Source: Bettongia penicillata ogilbyi
Taxonomy: Eukaryota > Chordata > Mammalia > Diprotodontia > Potoroidae
NCBI GenBank assembly: GCA_023548195.1
Contig: JAJHZJ010000251.1
Span: forward strand, 372,001-436,000
Reading direction: 5' to 3'
DNA: 64,000 bases
The notes under the pieces were generated by a model that was not told the origin of the DNA, searched no databases, and saw nothing but the letters and a program-made list of their open reading frames with translations. The translations under genes and the position numbers were made by a program. Below, one piece after another: positions 45,390-57,375 of the stretch (its first letter is position 1; each line of letters opens with the position of its first letter).

Positions 45390-45765
45390 GGTATCGGAGT
45401 AGAGAGAGCCTCCAGCCTGGAGTCGTGAAGACTCTTCTCCCTGATTTCAAATCTAACCTCAGACACGCACTAGTAGTATAATCCTGGGTAAGTCACTCAA
45501 CCCTGTTTGCCTTGGTTTTCTCATCTGTAAAATGAGCTGGTGAAGAAAACAGTAAACTACTCTAGCACCTTTGCCAAGAAAACCCCAAAGAGGATACATG
45601 AAGAGTCCAACATGACTGAAAAATGACTGGACAAAGGTGGTATAAGTATGTTTATCCTCACTTTGAAGATGAGGAAATAGGCCCAGAGGCTTGAACGGTG
45701 TCACTTGGGTAGTATATGTCAAAGCTGAGATCTGAGCCAAGGTCTTTTGGGGTTCAAGTCCTTAA
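45390..45765. mobile_element. MAR1/WSINE (sense) followed by MIR (antisense)
   Basis: 45390-45632: GCCTGGAGTCGTGAAGACTC, CTGGGTAAGTCACTCAACCC and a tail at GAGTCCAACATGACTGAAAA. 45645-45765: antisense core TGAAGATGAGGAAATAGGCC. Confidence 0.8.
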
Positions 45766-47415
45766 GTCCTTAAGCCTCTTTGCTTTCATATCAATCACAC
45801 TGACAATTTAATGACTAGGGTTGGTCATTGCCCCACATTCTTGCTTCTAAGTGACTCATGTGAAGAATTTGTATCACATTCTTAGAAGAGAGTAGGAACA
45901 GCTACTTTAACTGAGTACCCATGGAGACCCCACTGAAGGGGTGGCTTTTAAACAAATAGGGCAGGAAGGATGGACCTAACTAAAACTCTGCCCAGAGGCT
46001 GATGAATATGGACACAAGCTATTTCCAAGTTGTGTCCATGAAAGAGCATACTTTGCTGGATGGAAGGGGCATGAGAGTGGAAAACATTTCTGAGCTCACC
46101 TAATCTATATTCAAATGAAATTTTGATTCACTGGAACCATAGTCTTCAATTAATTTGGTTTTCCACCCTTTTTTCAGTAATAAAGCCTTCAGAGTGCCTA
46201 CTGTCCCATGTAGGTCTCCCCAAATTATCCTATATTAGAGGTACTCTGTCATCAGCACTCACTCAAAACTGTGATTCACAAACCCCTGCAAATATCTGTA
46301 TTTTGAAATGAAACAGTTGAGATATGTTTTCTGGGAGGGCTAAACAATCGGGGTACAGTGACTTGCCCAGGGTCATACAGCTAGTATGTGTTTAGTGTCT
46401 AAGGTCTACTTTCCCTAATGTCAGTCTGCTCACACAGACGGGCCCCCAGTTTCTTGTTTCTCTCTCCTGAGGATTTAGGTCCTCCTGACTTCAGGACCAT
46501 ACTCTATCAATTACATTTGAAAGAATGCAAAAGACATTTGATCAACAGCACAGCAAAAAAAGATTTCTCCATGCTTATTTGAACATACTCTTTCCCAGAC
46601 TTATACATCACCTATGAGAGGAGGGCATAGCCAGAGGCACATTCCTAGAACCCAGGTGACCTGGCCATTCACACCTCTGGAGCTAGAGATTTGTCATATC
46701 CTTTGGTGAGGTCATTACACTGTAGTCATTATACTGATTTCCTCAGGAACTCCGCTTTCTACTGAGAAGCTCTGATGGTATCTTAGTTACTCTCTGTAAC
46801 TGTCTTTGGACTCTGCTCCCATTTGCTAAGATGCAGTGATCAGGAAACCTCTCTTTGACAAGGACAGCTTCAGACAGCTCTTTTACTTTGTTCTAAAGTC
46901 TTTGAACCACCACATTTATCTTTGTCCTGGGCCATCAGTGTGGGTACAGACAACTATCTGATATTAGATTAGAATATTCCTCAGAATTCCAGTTTAACCC
47001 CTTGTGGGAATACTATGTCCTCAAAGCCTATTCTAGGAATTCTGCCAAAAAAACCCAACACCACACATCCTAAGGGCTATATGGAGGCTGGGGGCCACAA
47101 GGCCTCCCTCCCTTCCATCATCTTCCCAAACTGGCATGCAAATAAATAGAAAAAACACAGAAAGTCAAGAGTAGTAGATGAAGTCATTCTCTTTTATCCT
47201 CCCAGCCCATTCTTCTGGTTTATCATATGTATGTATGTGTGTGTGTATATATTTATATATATAAAAATATAAATATATAAAAATAAATATGTTACATACA
47301 TTATATAAGTAATCTTGGTTATTGTTGATTCTTGCAACAAACAAAAGAGCCTCTGGCTTTTGTTGTATTCTATATTGTCATTACATCTCTACTAGAGAAA
47401 GAGAAAATATAGTAT
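45766..47415. other. Mostly unclassified, short MIR scrap and TA microsatellite
   Basis: 46350-46400 (CTTGCCCAGGGTCATACAGC) is a MIR fragment. A TA/TG-rich run lies at about 47225-47295. Nothing else recognised. Confidence 0.35.
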
Positions 47416-47419
47416 AATA

Positions 47420-47519
47420 GAAAGGAGTCTTAGATTGCATGTGTGGGAACCCAGATCTGGTCTTCACTGCCACAGACTAGTTTTGTGATATCTGTGAGCC
47501 TCCCAGCTTGAGTTTCCTC
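47420..47519 (+). mobile_element. MIR fragment, sense
   Basis: GTTTTGTGATATCTGTGAGC with CTTGAGTTTCCTCA. Confidence 0.5.
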
Positions 47520-48110
47520 AAGTCAAGAAGTATTGATTAAGCATCTACCATGTTCCAGGCAATGGGGTAAGTGCTGGAGGTACAAAGAAATGAAAGACCA
47601 TCCCTGTTCTCGAGAAACTCACAGTCTAGTGGGCATAGACACCATGCAAACAACTATGTACCAACAAGATATTTCCAGGGTTAATTGACTCTACTTTTAA
47701 AGAGAAGGCACTTAAATTAAGAGAGACAGGAAACGGCTTCTTCTAGAAGGTGAGGTTTTATGTAGGACTTGAAGTGAAAGAAGCCATAGGAAGAGATGAG
47801 GAGAGGGAATTCCGGGCACAAGGAAACAGAGAAAATGCCCAGAGTAAAGAGATGAAGTATCTTGTTTGCAGAGGACAGTGACACAAGCCACAGTAATCTT
47901 GACAAGCATGGAGAATGTGGGGGTGGACAGATCTAAGAAGGCTAGAAAGGTAGAAGGGTTATAAAGGGTTTTAAAAGCTGGCATATTTTTTATTTATATG
48001 ATGATAGGGAGCTGCCGGAGTTTACTTGAATAAGGTGTGATGTGATCAGATCCCTGCTAGTCCAATGAGTAGCTGGTCTGGACAGTCTTTCTTGTTCCTC
48101 CGTTCCAGGC
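47520..48110 (-). mobile_element. L2 3' region, antisense, long
   Basis: CATCTACCATGTTCCAGGCA, GAAACTCACAGTCTAGTGGG, AACGGCTTCTTCTAGAAGGT, GAGAGGGAATTCCGGGCACA and ATAGGGAGCTGCCGGAGTTT read in reverse complement as about 0.6 kb of L2 ORF2 tail and 3' end. Confidence 0.75.
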
Positions 48111-48189
48111 CTTAACTTTCTAAGATTCAAAAAACAAGAAAAGAATATTAGCTATTTTTAAAATGATGTTGTTCATCCTGGGGTAAATA

Positions 48190-48425
48190 TGGGAGCTTTG
48201 GACTTGGAATCAGGAAGACCTAAGTTTAGATCCTTTTTTCACTTTCACTTCCTGACTGTGTAATCCTGGCAAAGTCATTTAACCTCTTTCAGCCTCAGTT
48301 CCTTCATCTGTAAAATAGGAAGAGCCGTCCCTACCTCATTAGATCTGTTGTGAGGATCAGGTGAGCTGAGGATATAAAATACTTCACCTACCTTTGACCA
48401 CTAGATAAATGTGTCCCTTAAGACC
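48190..48425 (+). mobile_element. MIR, sense, near full length
   Basis: TGGAATCAGGAAGACCTAAG, CTTTCAGCCTCAGTTCCTTC and ATTAGATCTGTTGTGAGGAT. Confidence 0.85.
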
Positions 48426-49125
48426 TTGATCTCCTTCACTTTTTGTATTCGAGTCATAGATCTTAAGAACTAATATTTAAGATTAAGGTCCCCCATGCCC
48501 TACAAAACCTTTAGTCGGCAAAGAAAGAGCTTATTTTGTTCAATGTATTCTGTTTACTAAGACAGGAAAGGGAAGTTACATGTTTTAGAAAGATTTTTAA
48601 AAAATAGGAGTTTAAATAAAATGTTTGGATGTAATCCCTGTTTATCCAGAAAATTCTCTTAATGAGAACTCCCCCTTTCTAGAGGTTTCTTCTAAACTGA
48701 AGTTTCAATGGATTTCACTGCTTCTGGAAGAAAAAAGTTAGCATTTTTTGACCTGTAGATCTTGAATCTCAGCAATTCATTACTTCCCTGTTGTTCCTGT
48801 TAGAGATTTCAAGGGGCAGGAAGATTTGCCTTTAAGTGAGTCTCTTCAGCTGAAGTTGGCTGAGAATGGACTACAGGAACCCAGGCTTTTATCCCAGGAA
48901 CAATGCTGGCCTTCTTTAAGTACTTTGCCTACTAGGGCAAAGGGCAAATATGTTTCTAGCAGGGCATTTGCTACTGGGTAAAAAGTCAGACAGTTCCAAG
49001 TCTTGTGTCATGATTTGGCATTGATGTCTGTCTTTCCTACATAGTGTCTACATCTAGGGATTCCCATGTGGAAGTCAGACTGAATCTGGAATATGCTGGT
49101 GTTCTGAGATACCACCATTTTCTTA
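48426..49125. other. Unclassified sequence
   Basis: No gene or repeat recognised. Confidence 0.35.
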
Positions 49126-49129
49126 AGTT

Positions 49130-49625
49130 TATTTTTTCTGTTGACAAGCATTTATTTTCTCTCATTTCTCTCTCTTCCACCCCATTAAAATATTTTTAAA
49201 AAATAGCCCTTGTGACAAATATGAATAGTCAATCAAAATAAATCTCCACGTTGGCTATGTCTAAAAAGTGATATAAGTCTTATTCTAAAGACTGAATCCA
49301 TCACTGTTCTGTTGGGAAGTTGGTAGCATGCTTCATGTCTTCTTTTAGAATTGTGGTTGATTCTTATGTTGATCAGAATTCTAAAATCTTCCAAAGTTAT
49401 TTATCTTTACAGTATTACTGTTATATAAATTGTTCTCCTAGATCTGCTCACGTCACTCTATATCAGTTCATACAAGTCCTCCCAAGTTTAAACATTCCTT
49501 TTGTCATTTCTTATGACATAGTAATATCCCATTACCATAAGAGACAAAGATGAAAAGCATCTCTTTTTGTGGTAGCAGAGAATTGGAAATTGAGTCACTG
49601 GGAAATGGAGGAACAAACTATAGAA
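49130..49625 (-). mobile_element. L1 with 5' inversion (twin priming)
   Basis: From 49130 to about 49534 the sequence is antisense L1 3' UTR (GGTAGCATGCTTCATGTCTT, TATAAATTGTTCTCCTAGAT, CATTTCTTATGACATAGTAA). At about 49535 it flips: CTCTTTTTGTGGTAGCAGAG and AATTGGAAATTGAGTCACTG are sense L1 that lies just upstream in the intact element. This is the structure left by twin priming during L1 integration. Confidence 0.8.
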
Positions 49626-50080
49626 TAGGAATATAGTAAGTAGCCACTACATTTCCAGAAGGGTTAGGGTTCATAAGCTGTAACATATCCAAAAGAGGGT
49701 AAACAGGGCAATAAGGGTCTTGAGTTCATGCTGTATGGCTATCCATTAAAGGAACTGGGGATGTCTAACCCAGGGAAAAGAAGACTTAGTAGAATAAATG
49801 GTGATTGTCTTCCAGTTTTATAACAGTCGTGCAGAAGAAAGAGTTGACTTGGTCTATTTGGTTCCAGAGAGTAGCACTAGGATCAGGGGATGGGAGTAGC
49901 ACAGAACAGTCACAAGGTGGGAAATGGGCTGGCCAAGGAGGTCAAGGATTCCCTTTACTAGGACATTTCTCACAAAGGCTGAGTGACTGCTTTTTGAGAA
50001 TATTGCAAAGTAAATTCTTGTTTGGGTCTGTACTGGACTAAATGGCCACTGGGATACCTTCAAGGGAAGAGGGAAGGTGG
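49626..50080. other. Unclassified sequence
   Basis: No gene or repeat recognised. Confidence 0.35.
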
Positions 50081-50081
50081 G

Positions 50082-50200
50082 CCAACTAGGTGGTGCAGTG
50101 GAAAGAGTATGAAGTTAGAAGGACTCGAGTTCAAATTTGGCCTCAGACACTTATCAGCTGGGTGATCCTGGATAAGTCATTAACTGACATCCAATTGTCA
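50082..50200 (+). mobile_element. MAR1/MIR-type SINE, head and core only
   Basis: CCAACTAGGTGGTGCAGTGG is the tRNA-like head, then TTTGGCCTCAGACACTTATC and TCCTGGATAAGTCATTAAC. Confidence 0.75.
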
Positions 50201-50599
50201 GACAGATACAGAGAGTTAGAGAGAGAGAGGTGGAAAGTGAGGGAAGGGAATAAACATTTATATAGTTGTCCCAACTCTTGAGATTCTGTTTATACTCACC
50301 AGCTTTCTGTTTATACTTAGTATTCTTGGGAGTAGAGTGATAGAGGGGAAAAAAGCAATGAATTGGGAGTTTGAGGATCCAGGTTCACATTCTGGTCCGG
50401 TCATTTATTACCTGTGTGATTTTGGGCAAGACACAATTCAAGTCAGCACCTACTTATCAATTATCTATTTGCCTGACCTTCTGTTAAACAGAAATGAGAA
50501 TATCCCTGACCTGTGGGAGAGCTTATATTCTCTCAAGGTCTCTGCTATCTTATCTGCAAAATTATTGCGCAAAATACACAATACTCTGTCCAAAGTCTT

Positions 50600-50800
50600 C
50601 CATTTTTTGGAAGTGTGAGTTTTAGTTTTAAATACTGGCACTAAAATTTACTAGTCACATGATCCTAAGCAGATCACTTAGCTTTCTCTCCTTCATTTTC
50701 TTCCTTTGTTAAAGAAGGATAATAATACTTACACTACCTATCTCACAAAGGATTGTAAGGATAGGTGATGTAGCACTGTGCTGCCTGGCAAAGTGTAAGG
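50600..50800 (+). mobile_element. MIR, sense
   Basis: CTAAGCAGATCACTTAGCTT and AAGGATAATAATACTTACAC. Confidence 0.65.
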
Positions 50801-51369
50801 TAGTCTGCATCATCTCTGTTGTCTGGGATCACAGCACACTGAAACTAGCCCAGGAAGTTGAGTTTCTTAGAGGTCTTGGGAATGATGGTTAACAAGTCTC
50901 AGAAGTCCTTTCTCCTAACTCGTCATTCACTATAACTAGAACTGTCCCCGGATAAAAGTGGACCTGTCACAGCTAGTCTGAAAAGGATGCTACTGCTTTA
51001 ACATTCTTGCTGTCTCGAAAGATACCTCCTATGAGATACCTGTTTTTAAGTTAACCCCATCCATATTGAAAGCTAGCTATGGTTAAGAATAGTTTTCTTC
51101 CTTGTGCTCTCTGGAGGCAGATAGAAATGTTTATTCTGTTGAAAAGCTTTGTGTGTTTGGAAGTTTGTGTGGGTCTCTGTTTGGTTTAATCCAAAAAAGG
51201 AGAGGTTAATTTAAGTAACGAATGAGGCTTCTTACTTTTGGACTGTGCTTGGATAGCATGAGATTAGGATGAGGTCATTCTTATACAAAGGCCATCTAGG
51301 CTCCTACATTGAACATAAGAATTAGATGAGCAAATGGGAGGGTAATGGGGTAGGGCTCTGAGAGGCAGA

Positions 51370-52010
51370 AAGTTGGCCTTGGAGTCAGGAAGACCTAGAT
51401 TCCACTCTTGCCAGTGATATGTACTCAGTGAAAATGGGAATTGGGAAAATTGGGAAAATTCCTTAACTTTTCACTGCCCTCTGGGAAATTCTTTAACACT
51501 ATACTTCTTAAAAACAGTGGGTCATAATTCTCTGTGGGCAGAGGGGGAGTTACTGCACTGATAAAATCACTGGACTGAACCAAAAACCTAAATGCAGTTA
51601 AATTAAGATTTTATCGTTAAAATATACTGTCTCCTGGGAGTAAAGACTGAGAAAGGGTGCCTTTTTCCCTCCTGAATATTTTAATTTCTCCTGGGGTTTT
51701 ATAAATGACAGGTGTTAACAGCAGGTTAAAGTTATACTACTTTATAACATGCTGTTTCATTAGGCAGCTACTTGGCAGAGAAGATAGACTCTTAGATTTG
51801 GAATCAGGAAGACCTGAGTTGCTTCAGATACTCATTTTGTGACCTTGGGCAAGTCAGTAAACCTACCTCAGCCTCCATTTTCTCATCTGTATAATGGGGA
51901 TAATAATTTCAAGTACATTATAATTCCCAGAAAGAAGCAAAATGACAGAGGTAAAGCACTTTTGCAAACCAGAAAGCACTACATAAATGTTAACTACTAT
52001 CATCATCATC
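51370..52010 (+). mobile_element. Two sense MIR copies around unclassified DNA
   Basis: 51370-51480 (CTTGGAGTCAGGAAGACCTA) and 51790-52010 (TTGGAATCAGGAAGACCTGA, CCTTGGGCAAGTCAGTAAAC, AAAGCACTACATAAATGTTA). The interval between them is unrecognised. Confidence 0.75.
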
Positions 52011-52099
52011 GTCATTCAAGCCTCATACATAAGAGGAGGTCATTTAAATATTATTTTCTCAATTATTATAGATGGCTACAACTCTAAGAGGTTATTGGG

Positions 52100-52385
52100 T
52101 CATAAATTTAGAACTGGGGGGAGGGGAGGACTTTCTAGGCCAACCTTCTTTTCTAGATAAAGAAACCAAAACCCAAGAAAGTTCAGTGTATTGTCCAAAG
52201 TCACAGAAATAATATGTAGCAAAGCTGGAATTGTAACTCAGATCTTCTCCAAATTTTGCACTTTTTTCACTGCCCCATGCAGCTTCCCAAGGTTAAGTGA
52301 CTTGTCCAAGCTCACATATATACCAGTAGGCAGTAGGACTAAGACTCAGGGCTTTTGACTGATTCTAGGGTTCTACTTTCTCCTT
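52100..52385 (-). mobile_element. Two antisense MIR pieces
   Basis: 52100-52275 (AGATAAAGAAACCAAAACCC, GTCCAAAGTCACAGAAATAA) and 52280-52385 (TTAAGTGACTTGTCCAAGCT). Confidence 0.65.
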
Positions 52386-53255
52386 CTTTCCTTCTTCAAA
52401 ATTTCCACAAAAGCACTGGGCTGAAAGACCAGTTACTGCTAAAATGCATGCTTATTTTAGTGAAACTCATTTGCATCCTTTTGGTAGGGAAGCTGGGAAA
52501 TGAGTTATTTTTTTAAAAAAACTCCAGAACTACAGTTGGAAGAATAAAGAACACACTGAGGCAGAAGAAAGGTTGCATACCTAGGATAGGAGACTGCCTA
52601 GTGTGGCCCAGGTAGTGTGGGTTGGCATCCAAAATGGCACCAAGACCAAGTGAGTGTACATTTTTTTTCTTTTTAGAAAGATAACTCATTCATTTTTTTT
52701 TCTCAGAACTGAAGATCTTTCAACAAACCATAGATCCTTATTCTTTGAGATGTTCTTGATCCTTCATTCTTATAAAATATTAACATTTTTAAATAGTATT
52801 GTAAACATGCATATTTTTGTAAGTGTGTATATATGTATTTACCTATTTACTCTTTCTTCCTTTATTCATTCATTTATTTATTTTCTCCTCTAAAACAGCA
52901 TCGAAAGCCTGGAAATTCCCATGCCCAGGTATTTGGTTCAATGATTTTGTGATCAATCACAAATTTACTGGTTAGTGACCAAGCCCAGCTGTTGTGTCTA
53001 CTGGCTGCCCCTGGACAATGCCTACTGATCATATGGCAGGGGCATGTTGCAATACTGTGGAGCCCCATCTAGGATTAAGGAAGCAGGAACTCTTTTTATC
53101 AAAGGCTTTCTCCATTAGAATTCTTTTGATTTCATTGAGGGGTTTTTGTTTTGATGTTACAAAAGATTCATGACCTTTTTTTTTCTCTTCATTTTAGGTA
53201 CAAATTATGAACCGTGCCTTGTGTTTTCATGTTGGTGTCATTTCATAAATCATCT
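52386..53255. other. Unclassified sequence
   Basis: No secure element. A stretch at 52895-53090 is somewhat richer in G+C. A T-rich tract before AG at about 53200 looks like a splice acceptor but no exon follows. Confidence 0.35.
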
Positions 53256-53259
53256 GGGG

Positions 53260-54095
53260 ATCTATCCCAGGGCTCCCCACGCTTAAAAACAAAACTTCTT
53301 GACCCTACTGTCTCATTCTACAGCCCTGCATCTCTCTTTCCTAGCTAAATTCTTAGAAAAAAGTAAGATTGCCCCTCCACCTCTCATTCCTTTGTATTCA
53401 GGCTTCTAATCTTATCACATAACAGAAATTGTTTTCTCCAAAGTTATCAGTAATACATAAAATATATATGTGTGTGTGTGTATACAATCTTAATCATCAA
53501 ACATGGTGGCCTCCTCATCCTTCTAGACTCTCTGTAGCATTTGACATGTTGACTCATGTCTTTTCAATGGGCTTGTATGCCATTGCTATTTTTTGGTTCT
53601 TCTACCTATCTGATTGTTCCTTCTCAATCCTCTTTGCTATATCATCATCCATATCTGGCACGTTAATCTCAAGCCCCCCAACTTCTTTTTTCTCTATATA
53701 CTCTTTCATTGGCATCTGTATCAGGTCCCAGGGGTTGTATTATAGCTCTTTGCTGATGACTCCCATGTCTATTTATCTAGCCCTAAATATGCTACTGAGT
53801 TTCCAGCTCATATCATCAACTGCCTATTGAACTTTTCAAGTGGGATGTTCTATGGGCTTCTTAAATTCAACTTGTCCAAAATAGAACTTACTATCTTTCC
53901 CCTCAAACCTGCTCCTCTTCTGAAATTCTCTATTTCTGTCAAGTGTATCACCTTCCTTCTAGTCACCCAGGTTTGCAACCCTAGATAGCCAGCCTAGTGC
54001 CAAGCTTCTCAGTTTTGCCTCCGTGATATCAATCCTGTCTGTCTCCCACATGCTCACACATTAGCCACCCCTAGTTAAGGCTCTCATCATTTCTT
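53260..54095 (+). mobile_element. L2 ORF2 reverse-transcriptase region, 5' part, split by HAL1
   Basis: TAGCATTTGACATGTTGACT corresponds to the L2 AFDMLTH region. CTCTTTGCTGATGACTCCCA encodes LFADDSH, the catalytic FADD of the polymerase. TCAAATTCAAC-type and CCCAGGTTTGCAACC words follow L2 order. The frame is repeatedly broken. The same L2 resumes exactly at 56974 after the HAL1. Confidence 0.85.
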
Positions 54096-54936
54096 TTCTT
54101 TTTTTAAAATTTATTTATTTATTTTTAGTTTTCAACATTCATTTCCACAAGATTTTTGAGTTTCAAATTCTCTCCCCATCTCTCCCCTCCCCCCACCCCA
54201 AGACACCATGCATTCTGATTATCCCTTCCCCCAATCTTCCCTATCTTCTCTCACACCCCCTCTTCCCTTATCCACATCTTCTCTCTTTTCTTGTAGGACA
54301 AGACAGATTTCTACACGCCATTATCTGTATTTCTTATTTCCTAGTTGCTTGCAAAAACAATTCTCAACATTTGTTTCTAAAACTTTGAGTTCCAATTTCT
54401 CTCCCTTCTGCCCTCCTATCCCCACTGAGAAGGCAAGCAATTCGATATAGACCATACATGTGTAGTCATGCAAAAGACTTCCATAATAGTCATGTTGTGA
54501 AAAACTAACTATATTTCCCTCCAAACTATCCAACCCCCCATTTCTTCTGTTCTCTCTTTTGACCTTGTCCCTCCCCAGTTAGAAGTGTTTACTTCTAATT
54601 GCTGTCTCCTCCCATTTGCCCTCCCTTCCATCATCCCCCCCACCCTGCTTATCCCCTTCTCCCCTACTTTTCTGTAGTGTAAGATAGATTTTCATACCAA
54701 ATGGAATGTTCATGTTATTCCCTCCTTAATCCAAATGTAATGAGAGTAAGCTTCACTTTTTCCCTCTCACCTATGCCCTTTCCCCCTCCATTGAAAAAGC
54801 TTTTTCTTGCCTCTTTTATGAGAGATAATTTGTCCCATTCCATTTCTCCCTTTCCCTTCCCAATATATTCCTCTCTCACCCCTTAATTTTATTTTTTTAG
54901 ATATCATCCCTTCCTACTCAACTCACCCTGTGCCCT

Positions 54937-54979
54937 CTGTCTCTCTCTCTGTCTCTCTATCTCTGTCTCTGTCTCTCTG

Positions 54980-55029
<50 letters not shown>

Positions 55030-55051
55030 CATATATATACATATATATGTG

Positions 55052-55089
<38 letters not shown>

Positions 55090-55092
55090 ATC
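54937..55092. repeat. TC/TA microsatellite inside HAL1 3' UTR
   Basis: CT-rich units (with GTCTCT variants) pass into alternating TATA/TACA. The 9763-10500 HAL1 has a CA-rich block at the equivalent position, so this is a family feature that expanded here. Confidence 0.9.
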
Positions 55093-55213
55093 CCTCCAAC
55101 TACCCAAATTTCAATAGTTACAAATATTATCTTTCCATGTAGGAATGTAAACAGTTCAGCTTTAGTAAGTCCCTTATGATTTCTCTTTCCTGTTTACCTT
55201 TTCATGCTTCTTT

Positions 55214-56250
55214 TTATTCTTGTGTTTGAAACTCAGATTTTCTATTCAACTCTGGTCTTTTCATCAAGAATGCTTTAAAGTCCTCTGTTTCATTGAATGA
55301 CCATTTTTCCTCCAAATTATACTCAGTCTTGCTGGGTAGGTGATTTTTGGTTTTAATCCTAGTTCCTTTGACTTCTGGAATATCATATTCCAAGCCCTTC
55401 AAACCCTTAATGTAGAAGCTGCAAGATCTTGTGTTATCCTGATTGTATTTCCATAATACTTGAATTGTTTCTTTCTGACTGCTTGCAATATTTTATCCTT
55501 GACCTGAACTCTGGAATTTGGCTATGATATTCCTAGGAGTTTTTCTTTTCAGATCTCTTACAGGAAGTGATTGGTGAATTCTTTCATTTCTATTTTTCCC
55601 TCTGGCTCTAGAATATCAGGGCAGTTTTCCTTGATAATTTCATGAAAGATGATGTCTAGGCTCTTTCAGGTAGTCCAATAATTTTTAAATTGTCTCTCCT
55701 AGATCTATTTTCTAGGTCAGTTGTTTTTCCAATGAGATATTTCACATTGTCTTCTATTTTTTCATTCTTTTGGTTTTGGTTTATAATTTCTTGTTTTCTC
55801 ATAAAATCATTACCTTCCAATTGCTCCATTCTAATTTTTAAAGAACTATTTTCTTCAATGAGCTTTTGAACCTCCTTTTCCATTTGGCTAATTTACTTTT
55901 TAAAGCATTCTTCTCCTCATGACTTTTTGGACCTCTTTTGCCATTTGCGTTAGTCTATCTTTAAAGGTATTATTTTCTTCAGCATTTCTTTGAGTCTCCT
56001 TTAGCAAGCTGTTGACTCACTTTTCATGATTTTCTTGCATGGCTTTTATTTCTCTTACCAATTTTTCCTCCACCTCTCTTACTTGATTTTCAAAATCCTT
56101 TAGGAGCTCTTCCATGGCCTAAGACTAATGCATTTTTTTTTTTTGGAGGTTTTGGATCAGAAGCCTTGATGTTTATGTCTTCCTCTGATGGTATGTTTTG
56201 TTCTTCCTCATCTGAAAGATTGGAAGAAAATACCTATTCACCAAGAAAGT
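55214..56250 (-). pseudogene. HAL1/L1-type ORF1 (RNA-binding coiled-coil protein), disrupted
   Basis: Minus-strand pieces in order: a heptad-rich coiled coil (MEELLKDFENQV, then KEVQKLIEENSSLKIRMEQL), the RRM start RSRRDNLKIIGLPE near 55660, and a C-terminus with SEFQTQE before a TAA at about 55214. These match L1 ORF1p: trimerising coiled coil, RRM, and C-terminal domain, which together package element RNA. A stop after the first heptads and several frame changes make it non-functional. The start codon position is uncertain. Confidence 0.8.
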
Positions 56251-56973
56251 AACCTTCTGTAGTCTTATTTTTTTCCCTTTTTGTGGCATTTTCCCAGCCT
56301 GTTACTTGACTTTTAAGTCCCTTCTCCAGTGGAGGATATACTTTAGGGACCTATAAGTTCTCAGTTCCTCCAAGGTGGCACAATCAAGGAAGAAGAGTTT
56401 ATTGCCCAGGATCCTCTCTAAATCCTCCACCAGCTCCACTATACCAGTGCTCTTCCTCACCCCAGGGCTGCCACTCAGGACTGAGACCCAGATTGGCCAC
56501 TCGATTCCTCCAGGGTCTTTAGGCTGAGGGCTCCAAAAATAGAAGTTGCTGCAGCAGTGGCCCTGGAACCAGGGCTAAGGCCGGACTCTGCTCCCTTTTT
56601 ACCCAGGTGAAAGAGTTTTCTCACTGACTTTCAAAGCTGTCTTTGGCATTTGTGGGTTGAGAAATCTGGGAACTGCAGCTACTACTCATGATTGTGCGCC
56701 CTGAAGCCTACTCCAGTCCTTTTCCTGCCATGCCACACAGCCAAGGCTGGGCTGTGATCTCTGGACTGCTCTCTGTTCCACACTTGGTGTAATAGAACTT
56801 TCCTGTCATCCTTTCCAGCTATCTTGGACTGGAAATCTCTTTCACTCTGTCATTTTGGTGACTTCTGCTGCTCTAGAATTGGTTTAGTGTCATTTTTTAC
56901 AGGTGTTTTATGGAGTATGGGGGGAGAGCTAGAGCAGGTCTGTCTTTCTACTCCACCATCTTGGCTCAACCCC

Positions 56974-57375
56974 CTCATCATTTCTTACCTGAAAAACTGT
57001 AATAGCCTCCTAATTGATCCCTCTCTCTTAAGTTTTTCTCAAGTATATCCTCCACCCAAACTGCCAAAGCTTTTTTCCTTGATTAAGGACAGATCTCACC
57101 ATAGTACTCCTCTGCTCAATCAACAATGCCTCTTGGACTAAGCATATGTTTTTTTCCTTTAAAGTCCTTCCAACCTGATTCTTACCTCCTTTTCCAGATT
57201 TATTATGTATTACTCGGTTCCATGCCAGACTCAGTGGTCCAGTTAATCTGGTCTTACTACTCTCTCTTTCTCTCTCATTCAATACAATCTCCCACCTCCA
57301 TGCCTTTGTACTGGCTGCTCCTCATATATAGCATACACTCCTTCTTCACCCATCTCTATTTGAATACTTGGAGGA
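56974..57375 (+). mobile_element. L2 ORF2 region, 3' part, after HAL1
   Basis: CTCATCATTTCTTACCTG leads into TAATAGCCTCCTAATTGATC, CATAGTACTCCTCTGCTCAA and CATGCCTTTGTACTGGCTGC, the normal L2 order continuing from 54095. Confidence 0.85.

Larger units (their letters stand above)
54096..56973 (-). mobile_element. Near full-length HAL1 (half-L1) retrotransposon
   Basis: The element is 2878 bp and flanked by the 13 bp target-site duplication CTCATCATTTCTT (54083-54095 and 56974-56986). On the minus strand it begins GGTTGAGCCAAGATGGTGG, the start of a marsupial L1-type 5' UTR, then carries a broken ORF1, a long 3' UTR with a TC/TA microsatellite (54937-55090), and an A-rich end. No endonuclease or reverse-transcriptase ORF2 is present between ORF1 and 3' UTR, which defines HAL1. 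Such elements rely on L1 proteins in trans. Confidence 0.9.

Noticed and set aside
53180..53260. Splice-acceptor-like T-rich tract and AG
   Set aside because: The following sequence has early stops and no donor with a sensible frame, and L2 sequence starts at once.
54208..54450. Open frame on the + strand
   Set aside because: It is antisense to the HAL1 3' UTR.
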